The notes: generated by a model from the sequence alone, not told the origin. A stretch of 64,000 nt of DNA from Candidatus Kryptonium sp. (GCA_025060635.1 JANXBN010000008.1:1-64000), one strand, 5' to 3'; counted from the stretch's first letter, positions 1 through 10,623 are shown. A program made the numbers and translations.

Positions 1-378
1 GAAAGATCCGATATACCAAATATATTATCTCAAAGTGATATTTTTGTTTTGCCGTCCCGTTGGGAAGGTTTACCATTGACAATTATAGAAGCAATGATGG
101 CGGGTTTGCCTGTTGTTGCTTCAAATGTTGGAGGAGTATCTGAATTAGTAGATAATGGAGTTACGGGTTTCCTCGTCCCACCAGGTAATGTTGAGGTATT
201 TGTTGATGCTTTGAAAACTCTTGTTGATAATGAGAGTCTAAGACAAGAGATGGGGAAGGCTGGATTAAAGAAAGCTTTTGAGAAATTTAGTCTTGATAAT
301 ATGCTTTCTAAAACAAATGAGGTTTATTGGGAAGTTTTGAGATCAAAAAAGCTCGTTGAAAATGTCAAAAGTGTCTGA
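1..378 (+). CDS. GT4-family glycosyltransferase, C-terminal part
   Basis: This is the 3' end of a gene that begins before the window; the frame is open from base 1. The visible 125 residues are the nucleotide-sugar-binding half of a GT-B fold (GT4, glycosyl transferases group 1) enzyme. The E-x7-E signature (PSRWEGLPLTIIEAM) is followed by the glycine-rich VVASNVGG strand-loop. It would transfer a sugar from an NDP-sugar onto a lipid-linked glycan at the cytoplasmic membrane face. The next gene overlaps its end, so it is probably co-transcribed with the polysaccharide genes downstream. The donor and acceptor sugars cannot be read from the sequence. Confidence 0.9.
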   Translation, partial: ERSDIPNILSQSDIFVLPSRWEGLPLTIIEAMMAGLPVVASNVGGVSELVDNGVTGFLVPPGNVEVFVDALKTLVDNESLRQEMGKAGLKKAFEKFSLDNMLSKTNEVYWEVLRSKKLVENVKSV

Positions 379-1756
379 AAGAATATTGGTATTTTTTGTA
401 GATATTTTCTCTGTATTTCTTTCCTGGTCTATTTATTATATCGTTCGGGTTGAAAGTGGTTGGTTTTCTTATTATGTTAAGCCTGAATTTTGGGCTCCGA
501 TGATCGTCGTTTCTGTTTATTGGCTTGTAATTTTCTGGCTATTCGGATTATATCAACCTTGGTATGCAAAGTCAAGAATGGATGAAGTTTTCACTATTTT
601 AAAAGCCGTGACATTCGGTGTCCTACTTCTTTTCTTCGCTATTTTTATTGATGATATATCAACAAATTCACCTGCGAACTCAAGATTACTAATTTTAATT
701 TACTGGATCTTAGTGATGTTTTTCGTATCGGTTGGAAGAGTAAGTTTGCGAACTTTGCAACGGAAATTGCTTGAAAAAGGAATCGGAGCAAGAAATACTT
801 TGATAGTTGGATTTAATGAAAAAGCGAAGGAAATCTACGAACTTTTAAAAAAATATCCAGCTCTTGGATATAAAGTCATTGGCTTTGTTAGAACCGACAA
901 AAGAAAAGGCGGAGAATATAAAGATGTTAAGGTCCTTGGCTCAGTAGAAAGAATCAATGACATAATCAGAGAGTATGATGTTAAAGAAATCATCTTTGCC
1001 CTTGATTCATCAGAACATGAGAAACTTTTGGAGATAATTGGAAGATGCGAGGAAGAAGTTGGATTTAAAATTGTCCCCGACCTTTATGATGCCATAAGTG
1101 GTCAAGCTAGAACAAATCAAATTTACGGATTTCCACTTATTGAGATAATGCCTGAATTAATGAAGCCATGGGAAAAAGTCGCAAAAAGATTGATTGATAT
1201 ATTTATATCACTTACAGTTCTTGTTTTGGGATTACCGCTTTGGATTATAATTGCAATTTTGATAAAAATTGATTCAAAGGGACCAGTCATATATAAGCAA
1301 GAAAGAGTTGGTAAGGATGGCAAAATTTTTACGCTGTATAAATTCCGTTCAATGTTTGAAAATGCAGAAGCTATGACTGGACCAACCTGGGCTTCAAAAA
1401 ATGATCCGAGGGTGACTCGGGTTGGAAGAATTTTAAGAAAACTGCATCTGGATGAAGTTCCGCAGTTTTTTAATGTTTTAAAAGGTGATATGAGCTTGAT
1501 AGGACCTAGACCTGAAAGACCAGCTTTTGTTGAAAAACTTTCTAAAGAGATCCCGCTCTATAAACGAAGGTTGAAGGTTAAACCCGGTATAACTGGATGG
1601 GCACAGGTTAAATATAAGTATGATGAATCCATTGAGGATGTTAAAAAGAAATTGCAATATGATCTCTTTTACATTGAAAATATGTCGCTCAGGATGGATT
1701 TTAAAATAATTGTTCACACTATTTTACATATACTTTCTGGTAAAGGTCAAACTTAA
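362..1756 (+). CDS. Polyprenyl-phosphate sugar-1-phosphate transferase (WbaP/WcaJ-type phosphoglycosyl transferase)
   Basis: An initiating phosphoglycosyl transferase that would load the first sugar-1-phosphate onto undecaprenyl phosphate. About four hydrophobic segments occupy residues 1-120. A Rossmann-like domain (LIVGFNEKAKEI) lies around 145-260. The catalytic core starts near 274 with KRLIDIF and its re-entrant hydrophobic helix, then YKFRSM (about 325) and LDEVPQFFNVLKGDMSLIGPRP (about 362), which holds the Asp-Glu dyad of monotopic enzymes. About 464 residues is the usual full length. ATG at 362 is preferred over the TTG two codons upstream. The gene overlaps the preceding glycosyltransferase by 17 bases. 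Confidence 0.92.
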   Translation: MSKVSERILVFFVDIFSVFLSWSIYYIVRVESGWFSYYVKPEFWAPMIVVSVYWLVIFWLFGLYQPWYAKSRMDEVFTILKAVTFGVLLLFFAIFIDDISTNSPANSRLLILIYWILVMFFVSVGRVSLRTLQRKLLEKGIGARNTLIVGFNEKAKEIYELLKKYPALGYKVIGFVRTDKRKGGEYKDVKVLGSVERINDIIREYDVKEIIFALDSSEHEKLLEIIGRCEEEVGFKIVPDLYDAISGQARTNQIYGFPLIEIMPELMKPWEKVAKRLIDIFISLTVLVLGLPLWIIIAILIKIDSKGPVIYKQERVGKDGKIFTLYKFRSMFENAEAMTGPTWASKNDPRVTRVGRILRKLHLDEVPQFFNVLKGDMSLIGPRPERPAFVEKLSKEIPLYKRRLKVKPGITGWAQVKYKYDESIEDVKKKLQYDLFYIENMSLRMDFKIIVHTILHILSGKGQT

Positions 1757-1767
1757 AGGAGGAATTT

Positions 1768-2883
1768 ATGGAAGTTCCTGTTTTTACACCTGTTAGACAA
1801 TACTTAAACTTGAAAGAGGAAATTGATTTAGCTATTCAAAAGGTTTTAAACAGAGGTGATTTCATCCTCGGCGAAGAAGTTAGAGAATTTGAGCAAAAAG
1901 TTGCAGAATATCTTGGAGTTAAACATGCAATAGGTGTAGCTTCCGGAACAGATGCACTTCAAATTGCTTTGATGGCAATTGGTCTAAAGCCAGGAGATGA
2001 AGTTATAACAACTCCATTTACATTCATTGCAACCGCTGAAACAGTTGCCCTGCTTGGAGGTAAACCAGTTTATGTTGATATTGAAGAGAAGACATATAAC
2101 ATAAATCCAGATTTAATTGAGGAGAAAATCTCGGAGAAAACAAAGGCAATTATTCCTGTTCATCTTTATGGTCAACCTGCAGAGATGGAAAAGATCATTG
2201 ACATAGCCAGAAGATATAATCTTTATGTAATTGAGGACTCTGCACAAGCTCTTGGCTCTGAATATAAAGGTAAAAAAGTTTGCACATTTGGAGACATCTC
2301 GTGTATAAGTTTTTTCCCAACTAAGAACCTTGGTGCATTTGGAGACGCGGGGATGATCGTCACAAACAATGATGAACTTGCAGAAAAGATGAAAATGATA
2401 AGAGTTCACGGAGCGAGGATTAGATATACCCATGAGATACTCGGTGTAAACAGTCGGCTTGATACTTTGCAGGCGAGCATCCTTCTTGTGAAATTTAAAT
2501 ATCTTGACAAATGGAATGAGAGAAGAATTCAAATTGCAAAAAAATATAACGATGGTTTAAAAGATATTGATTCTATACTTCTTCCGTATTCAGAACCATA
2601 TAACAAGCACATATATCATCAGTACACAATTAGAACGAAATACAGGGATGAGCTTTCATCGTTTCTAAAGGAAAGAGGAGTTCAAACCGCAGTTCATTAT
2701 CCGCTTCCCCTGCATCTTCAAAAAGTTTTCTCATATCTCGGCTATAAACAAGGTGATTTCCCCGTCGCAGAGAAGTGTGCAAAAGAAGTTTTATCGCTAC
2801 CAGTATTTCCTGAATTAAAAGATGATGAAATTGACTATGTAATTGAATTAGTAAGAGAATTTTATCAAAAAATGAGGGATTAA
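1768..2883 (+). CDS. DegT/DnrJ/EryC1/StrS-family PLP sugar aminotransferase
   Basis: A PLP-dependent aminotransferase acting on keto-sugar nucleotides to make amino-sugar building blocks for surface glycans. The 371 residues are typical of the family. Visible features are the N-terminal GDFILGEEVREFE region, GVASGTDALQIAL, the IPVHLYGQPA strand, EDSAQALGS, and the Schiff-base lysine in SFFPTKNLGAFGD near residue 186. An AAAGGAGG ribosome site sits just before the ATG. It follows the phosphoglycosyl transferase by 11 bases. The exact sugar product (for example 3- or 4-amino) cannot be assigned. Confidence 0.93.
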   Translation: MEVPVFTPVRQYLNLKEEIDLAIQKVLNRGDFILGEEVREFEQKVAEYLGVKHAIGVASGTDALQIALMAIGLKPGDEVITTPFTFIATAETVALLGGKPVYVDIEEKTYNINPDLIEEKISEKTKAIIPVHLYGQPAEMEKIIDIARRYNLYVIEDSAQALGSEYKGKKVCTFGDISCISFFPTKNLGAFGDAGMIVTNNDELAEKMKMIRVHGARIRYTHEILGVNSRLDTLQASILLVKFKYLDKWNERRIQIAKKYNDGLKDIDSILLPYSEPYNKHIYHQYTIRTKYRDELSSFLKERGVQTAVHYPLPLHLQKVFSYLGYKQGDFPVAEKCAKEVLSLPVFPELKDDEIDYVIELVREFYQKMRD

Positions 2884-2886
2884 TCA

Positions 2887-3645
2887 TTGATGAGGATTCT
2901 CGTTGTCATCCCGACCTACAATGAAGCAGAAAATATAAAGGAACTAATACCACAGATCTTGAAACAGAAGGAATCTATTCCATTCGGAGAAATTGATGTT
3001 CTTGTTGTTGATGATAATTCTCCAGATGGGACAGCAGATGTCGTTAGGGAACTTCAGAAAGAACACGGAGAAAGATTACATTTGATCGTAAGACCGGGAA
3101 AACTTGGGCTTGGGACCGCCTATGTTGAAGGCTTCAAGTTTGCTTTAAAGAACAATTACGATTTCGTTTTTGAGATGGATGCAGATTTTTCACATGATCC
3201 GAACGAGATACCTAAAATTTTGAAAGGAGCACTTGATAGTTATGATATGGTCATTGGATCAAGATACTCTCATGGCGTTTCTGTTATGAACTGGCCAATG
3301 AGTCGTGTTTTGTTAAGCTACTTCGCTAATGCTTACGCAAGAAAAATGACCGGCGTTCCCGTCAAAGATTTGACAAGTGGATTTAAATGTATGTCAAAAA
3401 AAGTTCTTGAGAAAATTGATCTTGATAAGATAAGGTCAAATGGTTACGCTTTTCAAATAGAGTTGACAGTTAAAGCTTACTATAAGGGTTTGAAAATTGT
3501 TGAGCATCCGATAATTTTCGTTGAGAGAAGATCTGGAGTATCAAAAATGAATAAGAAAATTGTTTTGGAGGCGTTCTTTATGGTTATTCGGCTTGCTTTT
3601 TTGAGGCTTTCAAAATTTTTTAGAAAAAAGAAAAATGGAAGTTGA
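2887..3645 (+). CDS. GT2 polyprenol-phosphate mannosyltransferase-like glycosyltransferase
   Basis: A GT-A fold enzyme resembling dolichol/polyprenol-phosphate mannose synthase, which moves a hexose from GDP- or UDP-sugar to a polyprenyl phosphate carrier. Seen in order: VVIPTYNEAENI at the N-terminus, VVDDNSPDGTADV, the metal-binding EMDADFSHDP near residue 97, GSRYSHG, and TSGFKCMSKKVL near 163. At 252 residues it is the short type without a C-terminal GtrA membrane domain, ending in a basic stretch. ATG at 2887 is followed in frame by a second ATG, so the start may be one codon later. The next gene overlaps its end by 11 bases. Confidence 0.88.
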   Translation: MMRILVVIPTYNEAENIKELIPQILKQKESIPFGEIDVLVVDDNSPDGTADVVRELQKEHGERLHLIVRPGKLGLGTAYVEGFKFALKNNYDFVFEMDADFSHDPNEIPKILKGALDSYDMVIGSRYSHGVSVMNWPMSRVLLSYFANAYARKMTGVPVKDLTSGFKCMSKKVLEKIDLDKIRSNGYAFQIELTVKAYYKGLKIVEHPIIFVERRSGVSKMNKKIVLEAFFMVIRLAFLRLSKFFRKKKNGS

Positions 3646-5632
3646 TCTTTCAATAATAATTGTCAATTACAATGTCAAAGATTTTCTTGAAAATGCCCTG
3701 ATATCAATAAGAAACGCAACGGCTGGACTTAACACTGAGATTTTCGTTGTGGATAATGCAAGCGAAGATGGTAGCGTTGAAATGATAAGGCAGAAGTTTC
3801 CCGATGTTAAGCTAATTGCAAATTCTGAAAATCTTGGCTTTGCTAAGGCAAATAATCAAGCGTTGAAACTTGCAAAAGGTAAATATATCCTTTTGATAAA
3901 TCCAGATACGATAGTTCAAGAGGATACTTTTAAAATCTTAATTTCTTTCTTTGAGACGCATCCTGAATGTGGTATGGCTGGATGTAAAGTTTTAAATCCT
4001 GATGGAACTCTCCAACTTGCCTGCAGAAGAAGTTTTCCAACTCCGTGGGTTGCTTTCACTAAAATGGTGGGGCTTTCCGCTTTATTTCCAAAAAGTAAAA
4101 TTTTCGGTAGGTATAATCTCACATACCTTGATCCTAATGAGATCACGGAAGTTGACGCCGTGAGCGGTTCTTTTATGATGATAAGAAGAGAAGTTTATGA
4201 ACAAGTTGGAGGACTTGATGAAGATTTTTTTATGTATGGCGAGGATATTGATTGGTGCTACAGAATAAAGAAAGCCGGATGGAAAATCTATTATGTCCCG
4301 TTAACGCAGATAATCCACTTTAAAGGTGAAAGCACAAGGCGAAGCAATTTAGATGAGATACGAATCTTTTACGATGCTATGAAAATTTTTGTTAAAAAAC
4401 ATTATAAAGAATTCGCTCTGCTTGGTTTAATTTTAAGAGTTGGAATTATCGTTCGTGGATTAATCGCAATGCTTGGAAAATTTATAAAAAATTATTGGGA
4501 TATGCTTGTTGATGTCTTGATAGTTTGGATTTCCCTTTTAATTGCTGAATATGTCAGATTTAAAGCGATTTTCGCTTTTCCAAAATATGCTTATCCTGAA
4601 GTTTTGATAGTCCCACCGCTTGTTTTCTGGATTTCGCTTTATTCTTTTGGAGTTTACACAAACAGAAAATTTTCAATTGGTTATGCTTTGATAAGTGTAT
4701 GGTTTTCATCTCTTATTCTTTCATCCTTGACATTCTTCTTGAAGGAATATGCGTTCAGCCGAATGATTCTTCTCGTGATGACGGCTTTGAATACAGTTCT
4801 TATTCCTGGTTGGAGGTTGATTTTGCGAATTCTCGGGAAGATCCCATTTATCAATGTTAGAATCATTGCGAAGAGAGTTTTGATAGTTGGAGCTGGCGAG
4901 AAAACGGTATCACTGATTGGGAAGTTAAGAAGGAAAACGGATGAAAATATTAAAATTATTGGGGTTTTGGACTATGATATGAGAAGAGTTGGGCAAAAGA
5001 TTGATGGTGTTGAGATAATAGGAAGCATAAGCACAATTGATAAAGTTATCCGTGAGAGAAAAGTTAACGATATAATTTTCGTAAGTGGAGATTTGTCTTA
5101 TTCTGAAATTTTTTCAATTATAAGTCGCGTGAAAGATAAAAGCGTTAATTTCAAACTTGCTCTCGTCGGATCTGATCTAATTTTGAGCAAAGCAAGCATT
5201 GACTCGCTTGATGACATTCCAGTGCTTGACATTGATTACAACATCAATAAATTCTTAAACAAATTTGCTAAGAGAATTTTTGACATAGTTTTCTCGCTTC
5301 CGCTTTTGATTTTTGTTTATCCTTTGATATATTTTAAAAAGATTTTTGGAAGAGAGGTAGGAAGTTTTGGAAGTAAAATATTGCTTTTGCCGAAAGTTTT
5401 GTCAGGAAAGTTAAGTTTGGTTGGTCGTCCGCTTGATTCTCCAGATCGGCAGGATTACCTTGGCAAGAAAGGTTTGACGGGAATTGTTCAAATTTCAGAA
5501 GTTGATGAACTTTCTCCAGAAGAAATTGAGAGATTAAACATTTTTTATGCGCGTAATCAATCCCTTGCGCTTGATATTGAAATTTTAATCAGAACTTTAA
5601 TCAAGTTGATTTCAAACAAAAGAAAGATATAG
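3635..5632 (+). CDS. Fusion of a GT2 glycosyltransferase with a degenerate phosphoglycosyl transferase
   Basis: Two families in one 665-residue chain. Residues 1-260 are a rhamnosyltransferase-like GT2 domain: [22 protein letters not shown], the metal-binding LLINPDTIV and the late EDIDWCYRI acidic motif. From about 265 there are several membrane segments. A Rossmann-like domain follows ([18 protein letters not shown], about 420), then a C-terminal piece starting [13 protein letters not shown] near 545 that matches the start of a phosphoglycosyl transferase core. That core is only about 120 residues. It lacks the YKFRSM segment and the LDE(V/L)PQ catalytic dyad, keeping only [11 protein letters not shown]. 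The GT2 half is probably active; the second half is probably structural or carrier-binding. Confidence 0.85.
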   Translation: MEVDLSIIIVNYNVKDFLENALISIRNATAGLNTEIFVVDNASEDGSVEMIRQKFPDVKLIANSENLGFAKANNQALKLAKGKYILLINPDTIVQEDTFKILISFFETHPECGMAGCKVLNPDGTLQLACRRSFPTPWVAFTKMVGLSALFPKSKIFGRYNLTYLDPNEITEVDAVSGSFMMIRREVYEQVGGLDEDFFMYGEDIDWCYRIKKAGWKIYYVPLTQIIHFKGESTRRSNLDEIRIFYDAMKIFVKKHYKEFALLGLILRVGIIVRGLIAMLGKFIKNYWDMLVDVLIVWISLLIAEYVRFKAIFAFPKYAYPEVLIVPPLVFWISLYSFGVYTNRKFSIGYALISVWFSSLILSSLTFFLKEYAFSRMILLVMTALNTVLIPGWRLILRILGKIPFINVRIIAKRVLIVGAGEKTVSLIGKLRRKTDENIKIIGVLDYDMRRVGQKIDGVEIIGSISTIDKVIRERKVNDIIFVSGDLSYSEIFSIISRVKDKSVNFKLALVGSDLILSKASIDSLDDIPVLDIDYNINKFLNKFAKRIFDIVFSLPLLIFVYPLIYFKKIFGREVGSFGSKILLLPKVLSGKLSLVGRPLDSPDRQDYLGKKGLTGIVQISEVDELSPEEIERLNIFYARNQSLALDIEILIRTLIKLISNKRKI

Positions 5633-5634
5633 TG

Positions 5635-6591
5635 ATGTCAAAATTTGTTCTTGATTTTGAAAAGCCGATTTTTGAGCTTGAGCAAAAAATTGAAGAGATG
5701 AAACGATTTGCAAGCAGTGGTGGCGTAGATTTAAGTGAAGAAATAAAAAAGCTTGAGGAAAAAGTTGAGGATCTGAGGAAAAACATTTATTCAAATTTGA
5801 CGCGATGGCAAAAGGTTCAATTGGCAAGGCATCCTGATAGACCCTATCCTCTTGACTATATTTATCTTATGATGAGCGATTTTGTTGAATTGCATGGTGA
5901 TAGATGTTTCGGCGATGATAAAGCTATGATAGGAGGATTTGCACGACTTGAGAATAGAACCGTTATGGTAATTGGAACTCAGAAAGGGCGTGATACAAAG
6001 TCAAATCTTTACAGAAACTTTGGGATGCCACATCCAGAGGGATATAGAAAAGCGCTAAGATTGATGAAACTTGCGGAAAAATTTAATAAGCCAGTTATAA
6101 CATTAATTGATACGCCAGGGGCATATCCAGGAGTAGGTGCGGAGGAGAGAGGGCAAGCAGAAGCTATTGCGAGAAATCTTTTTGAAATGGCGCGACTTCA
6201 AGTTCCTATTGTGGTCGTGATAATTGGTGAAGGTGCAAGTGGAGGAGCATTAGGAATTGGTGTTGGAGATAGAATTCTGATGCTTGAGCATGCGTGGTAT
6301 TCAGTAATAGCGCCAGAGTCATGTTCAAGTATCCTGTGGAGAAGCTGGGATTATAAAGAACAAGCAGCGGAACAGTTAAAGCTTACAGCTCAAGATTTGA
6401 TAAAACTTGGCGTAATTGATAGAATAGTCCCAGAACCTATTGGTGGAGCTCATCGGGATCACAAGGAAGCTGCCAGAATTTTGAAGGAGATTTTAATTGA
6501 AGAACTTGACCAACTTTCAAATATCAAGCCCAAAAAACTTGTTGAAATGAGAATTGAAAAATACAGGAAAATGGGGTTCTGGGAAGAATGA
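5635..6591 (+). CDS. accA: Acetyl-CoA carboxylase carboxyltransferase subunit alpha
   Basis: AccA, half of the carboxyltransferase that moves CO2 from biotin on AccB to acetyl-CoA to form malonyl-CoA for fatty-acid synthesis in the cytoplasm. The 318 residues match the family length. The N-terminal helical hairpin ([19 protein letters not shown]) is followed by [40 protein letters not shown] and [15 protein letters not shown], all diagnostic. ATG at 5635 is preferred over the GTG one codon upstream, which lies inside the previous stop region. AccD is not in the window, so the two subunits are unlinked here. Confidence 0.97.
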   Translation: MSKFVLDFEKPIFELEQKIEEMKRFASSGGVDLSEEIKKLEEKVEDLRKNIYSNLTRWQKVQLARHPDRPYPLDYIYLMMSDFVELHGDRCFGDDKAMIGGFARLENRTVMVIGTQKGRDTKSNLYRNFGMPHPEGYRKALRLMKLAEKFNKPVITLIDTPGAYPGVGAEERGQAEAIARNLFEMARLQVPIVVVIIGEGASGGALGIGVGDRILMLEHAWYSVIAPESCSSILWRSWDYKEQAAEQLKLTAQDLIKLGVIDRIVPEPIGGAHRDHKEAARILKEILIEELDQLSNIKPKKLVEMRIEKYRKMGFWEE

Positions 6592-7019
6592 TAAAGCATG
6601 TTTTTAAACTTAGAGTTAGGTATTCCGACACTGATCAAATGAGATTCGTCTATCATGCGAAGTTTTTTGAATACTTTGAATGGGCAAGAACAGAACTTTT
6701 AAGAGATTATGGCCTTCCATATAGCGAAATTGAAAGAATGGGATACCTAATCCCAGTGCTTGAGGCATATGCGAAATTTAAAAAGCCAGCTTATTACGAC
6801 GATCTCTTAAGAATTGAAACCTACATGAAAGAAATTCCAAATTTGAAATTCCGACTTGAGTATGAAGTTTATCGTGATGTTGACGATGAATTAATTGCTG
6901 AGGGATACACAGAGCATGTGTTTCTTGACGCAAAAACTTACAAGCCCATCAAACCTCCTGATGTTTTTATGAATTTTGTCGTTGAACAGTTCAAATCATG
7001 CAAAAACAAAAAATGTTGA
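6588..7019 (+). CDS. Acyl-CoA thioesterase of the YbgC/FadM hot-dog family
   Basis: A 143-residue single hot-dog-fold thioesterase. The N-terminal [27 protein letters not shown]-like stretch carries the family's catalytic Asp (in YSDTDQM) and the conserved Tyr-His (VYHA) and EWAR positions. It probably hydrolyses acyl- or aryl-CoA in the cytoplasm. Its ATG overlaps the accA stop (ATGA), so translation is likely coupled to accA, which fits a role in acyl-CoA turnover. The substrate is unknown. It could instead be a 4-hydroxybenzoyl-CoA-type enzyme, which this motif set does not separate. Confidence 0.87.
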   Translation: MIKHVFKLRVRYSDTDQMRFVYHAKFFEYFEWARTELLRDYGLPYSEIERMGYLIPVLEAYAKFKKPAYYDDLLRIETYMKEIPNLKFRLEYEVYRDVDDELIAEGYTEHVFLDAKTYKPIKPPDVFMNFVVEQFKSCKNKKC

Positions 7020-7029
7020 GCAAGGTATC

Positions 7030-7194
7030 GTGATTGATAAGGATCTCTTAAAAATTCTCGCCTGTCCAAAGTGTAAAGGTGATCTTGATTATATTGAAGA
7101 ACCTGAGTCGCTTGTTTGCAAGAGTTGTGGCAAAGTTTACGAGGTAAAAGATGGAATTCCGATTTTATTGGTTGATGAGTCAAACGATGAATAG
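7030..7194 (+). CDS. Trm112-family (UPF0434/YcaR-like) small zinc-ribbon protein
   Basis: A 54-residue protein with two CxxC pairs (ACPKCKGDL and CKSCGKVYEVKDGIPILL), the hallmark of the bacterial Trm112/YcaR family. In archaea and eukaryotes Trm112 activates RNA and protein methyltransferases; the bacterial role is unsettled. The family normally starts MI(D/E)..LLxILACPKCKG, so GTG at 7030 is the sensible start. It has an AAGG just upstream and removes an untypical N-terminal extension that an open frame back to 6976 would add. It sits between the thioesterase and nadC in the same orientation. Confidence 0.85.
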   Translation: MIDKDLLKILACPKCKGDLDYIEEPESLVCKSCGKVYEVKDGIPILLVDESNDE

Positions 7195-7205
7195 AGAAAA
7201 TCAAA

Positions 7206-8066
7206 ATGAAAAATTTTACTCTTGAGGAGCAAATAGTTGAAATTGTAAAAAGGGCATTGCTTGAAGATATTGGATATGGTGATATAACAACAATGTCTGT
7301 GATAGGTGATGAGTATATTGAGTCGGATGCTGAGCTTATTGTTAAAGAAGATGGCGTAATTGCTGGAATAGATGTTGCTTGGATTGTTTTTAAAACTGTT
7401 GATCCTAATTTAAAATTTGTCCCGAATGTATCTGATGGAGATTTCGTAAAGAAAGGTGAGATTATTGGAGCTGTAAGTGGTGATGTTAGAAGCATTTTAG
7501 CTGCCGAAAGAGTTATGCTTAATTTCGTTCAAAGGATGAGCGGAATAGCGACACTTACAAGAAAGTTCGTTAAAGCAGTTGAAGGAACGAAAGCTAAGAT
7601 AACAGACACAAGGAAAACAGCACCAGGGCTTAGATTAATTGATAAACTCGCTGTTGAAATCGGTGGCGGAGTGAATCATAGATTTGGGCTGTATGATATG
7701 ATCTTGATAAAAGATAATCATATTGCAATCTCTGGTGGAGTTGAGAAAGCGATTGAGAAATGTTTGAAATATGTCAAAGAGAAAAATCTTGATGTGAAAA
7801 TTGAAGTTGAGGCACATAATTTGGACGATGTGAAAAAGATTGTAAAGTTTGACGGTATTGATAGAGTCATGCTTGATAATTTCAGCATTGATGATTTGAA
7901 AACAGCTGTTGATTTAATAGGCGGGAAATTTGAAGTTGAGGCTTCTGGCGGAATTACTCTTGAAAATGTTCGGCAGGTTGCTGAAACAGGCGTTGATTAT
8001 ATCTCAGTTGGAATGTTAACTCATTCCCCAAAAGCACTTGATATTTCGCTTGAAATAAAAATTTGA
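7206..8066 (+). CDS. nadC: Nicotinate-nucleotide pyrophosphorylase (quinolinate phosphoribosyltransferase)
   Basis: NadC converts quinolinate and PRPP to nicotinate mononucleotide, CO2 and pyrophosphate in de novo NAD synthesis. The 286 residues are full length. Diagnostic stretches are [12 protein letters not shown] at the N-terminus, [15 protein letters not shown], the phosphate- and quinolinate-binding [16 protein letters not shown] (about 138) and [15 protein letters not shown], then the C-terminal [12 protein letters not shown] and [11 protein letters not shown]. It ends overlapping the frame leading into nadB, forming a nadC-nadB pair. nadA is not in the window. Confidence 0.97.
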   Translation: MKNFTLEEQIVEIVKRALLEDIGYGDITTMSVIGDEYIESDAELIVKEDGVIAGIDVAWIVFKTVDPNLKFVPNVSDGDFVKKGEIIGAVSGDVRSILAAERVMLNFVQRMSGIATLTRKFVKAVEGTKAKITDTRKTAPGLRLIDKLAVEIGGGVNHRFGLYDMILIKDNHIAISGGVEKAIEKCLKYVKEKNLDVKIEVEAHNLDDVKKIVKFDGIDRVMLDNFSIDDLKTAVDLIGGKFEVEASGGITLENVRQVAETGVDYISVGMLTHSPKALDISLEIKI

Positions 8067-8071
8067 TTTTT

Positions 8072-9685
8072 ATGGCGATAATCAGTGATTTCCTTGTCAT
8101 AGGGAGTGGGATTGCTGGTTTGTTTTATGCATTAAAAGTTGCAGATCATGGTCATGTTATAATAATCACGAAGAAAGAAAAAGCCGAATCAAACACAAAC
8201 TACGCACAAGGGGGAATTGCTTCGGTTTTTTCTCCTGATGATTCTTACGAACTGCATATTCAGGATACTATAAATGCTGGAGCTGGATTATGTAAGCGTG
8301 AAGCTGTTGAAATCATGGTGCGCGAAGGACCTAAAAAAGTTGAGGAGTTAATTCAAATCGGTGTTGAATTTACAAGAACACAAAATGGCAAACTTGATCT
8401 TGGAATAGAAGGTGGACATTCAAGGAAGAGGATTGTCCATGCGAAAGATCTAACGGGAAGGGAAATAGAAAGAGCACTTTTAGAAAAGGTTTTAAGCCAT
8501 CCAAATGTTGAACTATTTGAGCATCATGTGGCGATTGACTTGATAACGGAACATCATTTAGTTGGAATTGACAAGAGCAAGAAGATTGATAACATCCATT
8601 GCTGGGGTGTTTATGCTCTTGATGTGAAAACAGGGCAAGTTAAAAAATTTCTCTCAAAAGTTACGATGTTGGCAACGGGCGGGCTCGGTCAAGTTTACCT
8701 TCATACCACTAATCCAGTGATCGCAACTGGTGATGGTGTGGCGATGGCTTACAGAGCTGGGGCTAAAATTGGTAATATGGAATTTATTCAGTTTCATCCG
8801 ACAACGCTTTATAACTCTGGAACTCCAGCTTTTTTAATCTCCGAAGCTGTGCGTGGCTTCGGAGGAATTCTGAGGACGAAGAAAGGTGAAGATTTTATGA
8901 AAAAATATGATCCTCGTGGATCCCTTGCACCAAGAGATATTGTTGCAAGAGCAATTGATACAGAGCTTAAAAAATCCGGCGATGAATTTGTTTACCTTGA
9001 TTTAACTCATCTTGAACCAGACAAGGTTAAAGATAGATTTCCGCATATTTACGAAAGATGTCTTGAGTTTAAGATTGATATCACTAAAGAACCTATACCT
9101 GTTGTCCCAGCAGCTCATTATTCATGTGGCGGAGTTGTTACGGATTTGTGGGGTAGAACCTCAATATACGGCCTTTATGCTGCCGGAGAAACTGCAATGA
9201 CCGGAGTTCACGGAGCAAATCGGCTCGCAAGCAATTCACTTCTTGAAGCTCTCGTTTTTTCAGAAAGAGCTGCGGTTGATTCAGTCAGGTTTGTAAAGGA
9301 AAATTTTTTCAAATTTCCAAATATACCTGATTGGATTGATACTGGAGTTTTCAATACGGAAGAATGGGTTTTGATTTCACATGATAGAAGAGAAATTCAG
9401 CAATTGATGTGGGATTATGTGGGGATAGTTCGTTCAACATTGCGACTTGAGCGAGCAAAGAGAAGAATTGAGTTGATAGCAAATGAAATTGAAGAGTTCT
9501 ACAAGAAAACAAAAGTAACTGCAGATATACTTGAACTTCGTAATCTTGCTACAGTCGCGCTTCTTATAATTCGTTCTGCCCTGATGAGAAAAGAAAGCAG
9601 GGGGTTGCATTTTAACACGGATTATCCATACCGCGATGATGAAAACTGGCTTAAGGACACAATAATTCAAGACATACGCATTTAA
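8072..9685 (+). CDS. nadB: L-aspartate oxidase
   Basis: NadB is the FAD enzyme that oxidises L-aspartate to iminoaspartate, the first step of quinolinate synthesis. The FAD dinucleotide motif [18 protein letters not shown] is at the N-terminus, then [28 protein letters not shown], the substrate-capping [11 protein letters not shown] segment, and [17 protein letters not shown] near residue 385. The C-terminal helical domain is present, giving 537 residues. ATG at 8072 (MAIISDF) is chosen over an upstream in-frame TTG that lies in the nadC stop. It completes a two-gene NAD operon with nadC. Confidence 0.96.
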   Translation: MAIISDFLVIGSGIAGLFYALKVADHGHVIIITKKEKAESNTNYAQGGIASVFSPDDSYELHIQDTINAGAGLCKREAVEIMVREGPKKVEELIQIGVEFTRTQNGKLDLGIEGGHSRKRIVHAKDLTGREIERALLEKVLSHPNVELFEHHVAIDLITEHHLVGIDKSKKIDNIHCWGVYALDVKTGQVKKFLSKVTMLATGGLGQVYLHTTNPVIATGDGVAMAYRAGAKIGNMEFIQFHPTTLYNSGTPAFLISEAVRGFGGILRTKKGEDFMKKYDPRGSLAPRDIVARAIDTELKKSGDEFVYLDLTHLEPDKVKDRFPHIYERCLEFKIDITKEPIPVVPAAHYSCGGVVTDLWGRTSIYGLYAAGETAMTGVHGANRLASNSLLEALVFSERAAVDSVRFVKENFFKFPNIPDWIDTGVFNTEEWVLISHDRREIQQLMWDYVGIVRSTLRLERAKRRIELIANEIEEFYKKTKVTADILELRNLATVALLIIRSALMRKESRGLHFNTDYPYRDDENWLKDTIIQDIRI

Positions 9686-9770
9686 GAGGGGGGATTTTTT
9701 ATTTTGTTTTTATTTTTTGTTAAATTTGAGCAAGAAAAATAATACACAAACTTTTCCAAAGTTAATCACG

Positions 9771-10496
9771 ATGACGACAAAATTGAAATTTGGTGTTGTT
9801 GTTTTCCCTGGCTCAAACTGCGATCACGATACTTATTATGTTTTGAAGAAAGTTTTTGGACAAGATGTAAAGTTAATTTGGCATAAAGATGGAACTATTG
9901 GAGATGTTGATGTTGTGATATTGCCTGGGGGCTTTTCCTATGGGGATTACTTAAGACCTGGTGCGATTGCGAGGTTTTCGCCGGTGATGCAAGATGTCAT
10001 CAGGTTTGCGAAGCGAGGTGGCAAAGTCATGGGAATTTGTAATGGTTTTCAGATCCTTGTTGAATCTGGACTTTTGCCTGGGGCTTTATTGAGAAATTCA
10101 TCTTTGAGATTTGTGTGTAAATTTGTTTATGTTCGCGTTGAAAATAAAAATACTATTTTCACTTCACAATGTGAAAAGGGCGAGGTCTTGAAACTTCCTA
10201 TTGCACACGGCGATGGAAATTATTATGTTGATGATGAGACATTGAAAAAACTAATTGACAACGAACAAATAGTTTTCAGATATTGCGATAAACACGGAAA
10301 CATCACGGAAGAATCAAATCCAAATGGTTCAGTTTACAACATTGCTGGAATAATAAACGAAGAAGGAAATGTCCTTGGTATGATGCCGCATCCAGAAAGA
10401 TGCTCTGAACCTGTGCTCGGTTGCACTGATGGAGCTAAAATTTTTAATTCACTGATTTACTCACTTTCATTTGCGGAGGAATTTTTAAACAAATAG
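9771..10496 (+). CDS. purQ: Phosphoribosylformylglycinamidine synthase subunit PurQ (glutaminase)
   Basis: The glutamine amidotransferase subunit of the three-part PurSQL enzyme, which feeds ammonia to PurL in the fourth step of purine synthesis. Class I amidotransferase features are present: [14 protein letters not shown] at the start, [16 protein letters not shown], the nucleophile cysteine in [13 protein letters not shown] near residue 90, and the catalytic His in [11 protein letters not shown] near 206. At 241 residues it is the stand-alone type, not the large fused PurL. ATG at 9771 gives the canonical N-terminus. PurS and PurL are not in the window. Confidence 0.96.
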   Translation: MTTKLKFGVVVFPGSNCDHDTYYVLKKVFGQDVKLIWHKDGTIGDVDVVILPGGFSYGDYLRPGAIARFSPVMQDVIRFAKRGGKVMGICNGFQILVESGLLPGALLRNSSLRFVCKFVYVRVENKNTIFTSQCEKGEVLKLPIAHGDGNYYVDDETLKKLIDNEQIVFRYCDKHGNITEESNPNGSVYNIAGIINEEGNVLGMMPHPERCSEPVLGCTDGAKIFNSLIYSLSFAEEFLNK

Positions 10497-10623
10497 TTTT
10501 GAATCTTGATTAAATCAGCCAAGATTGTGAGCGGTCAAGCAAATAATCAAAAGTTATTCGGCGGTCTTTGTCATTAAGGCGAATTTAAGTAAAAGCGACA
10601 AAATAAAAAGGAGGTGAAATAAA

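Noticed and set aside
2113-2532. A 139-codon minus-strand frame
   Set aside because: It is antisense to the well-supported DegT aminotransferase; no recognisable domain and no ribosome site.
6938-7495. A 185-codon open frame on the minus strand
   Set aside because: It lies opposite the thioesterase, Trm112-like and nadC genes, all of which have clear motifs, and its translation is low-complexity and Ser/Ile-rich.
9721-9728. TAAATTTG as a Bacteroidota -10 element for purQ
   Set aside because: The octamer fits TAnnTTTG, but no TTG lies 19-21 bases upstream; single octamers of this kind occur by chance in AT-rich DNA.
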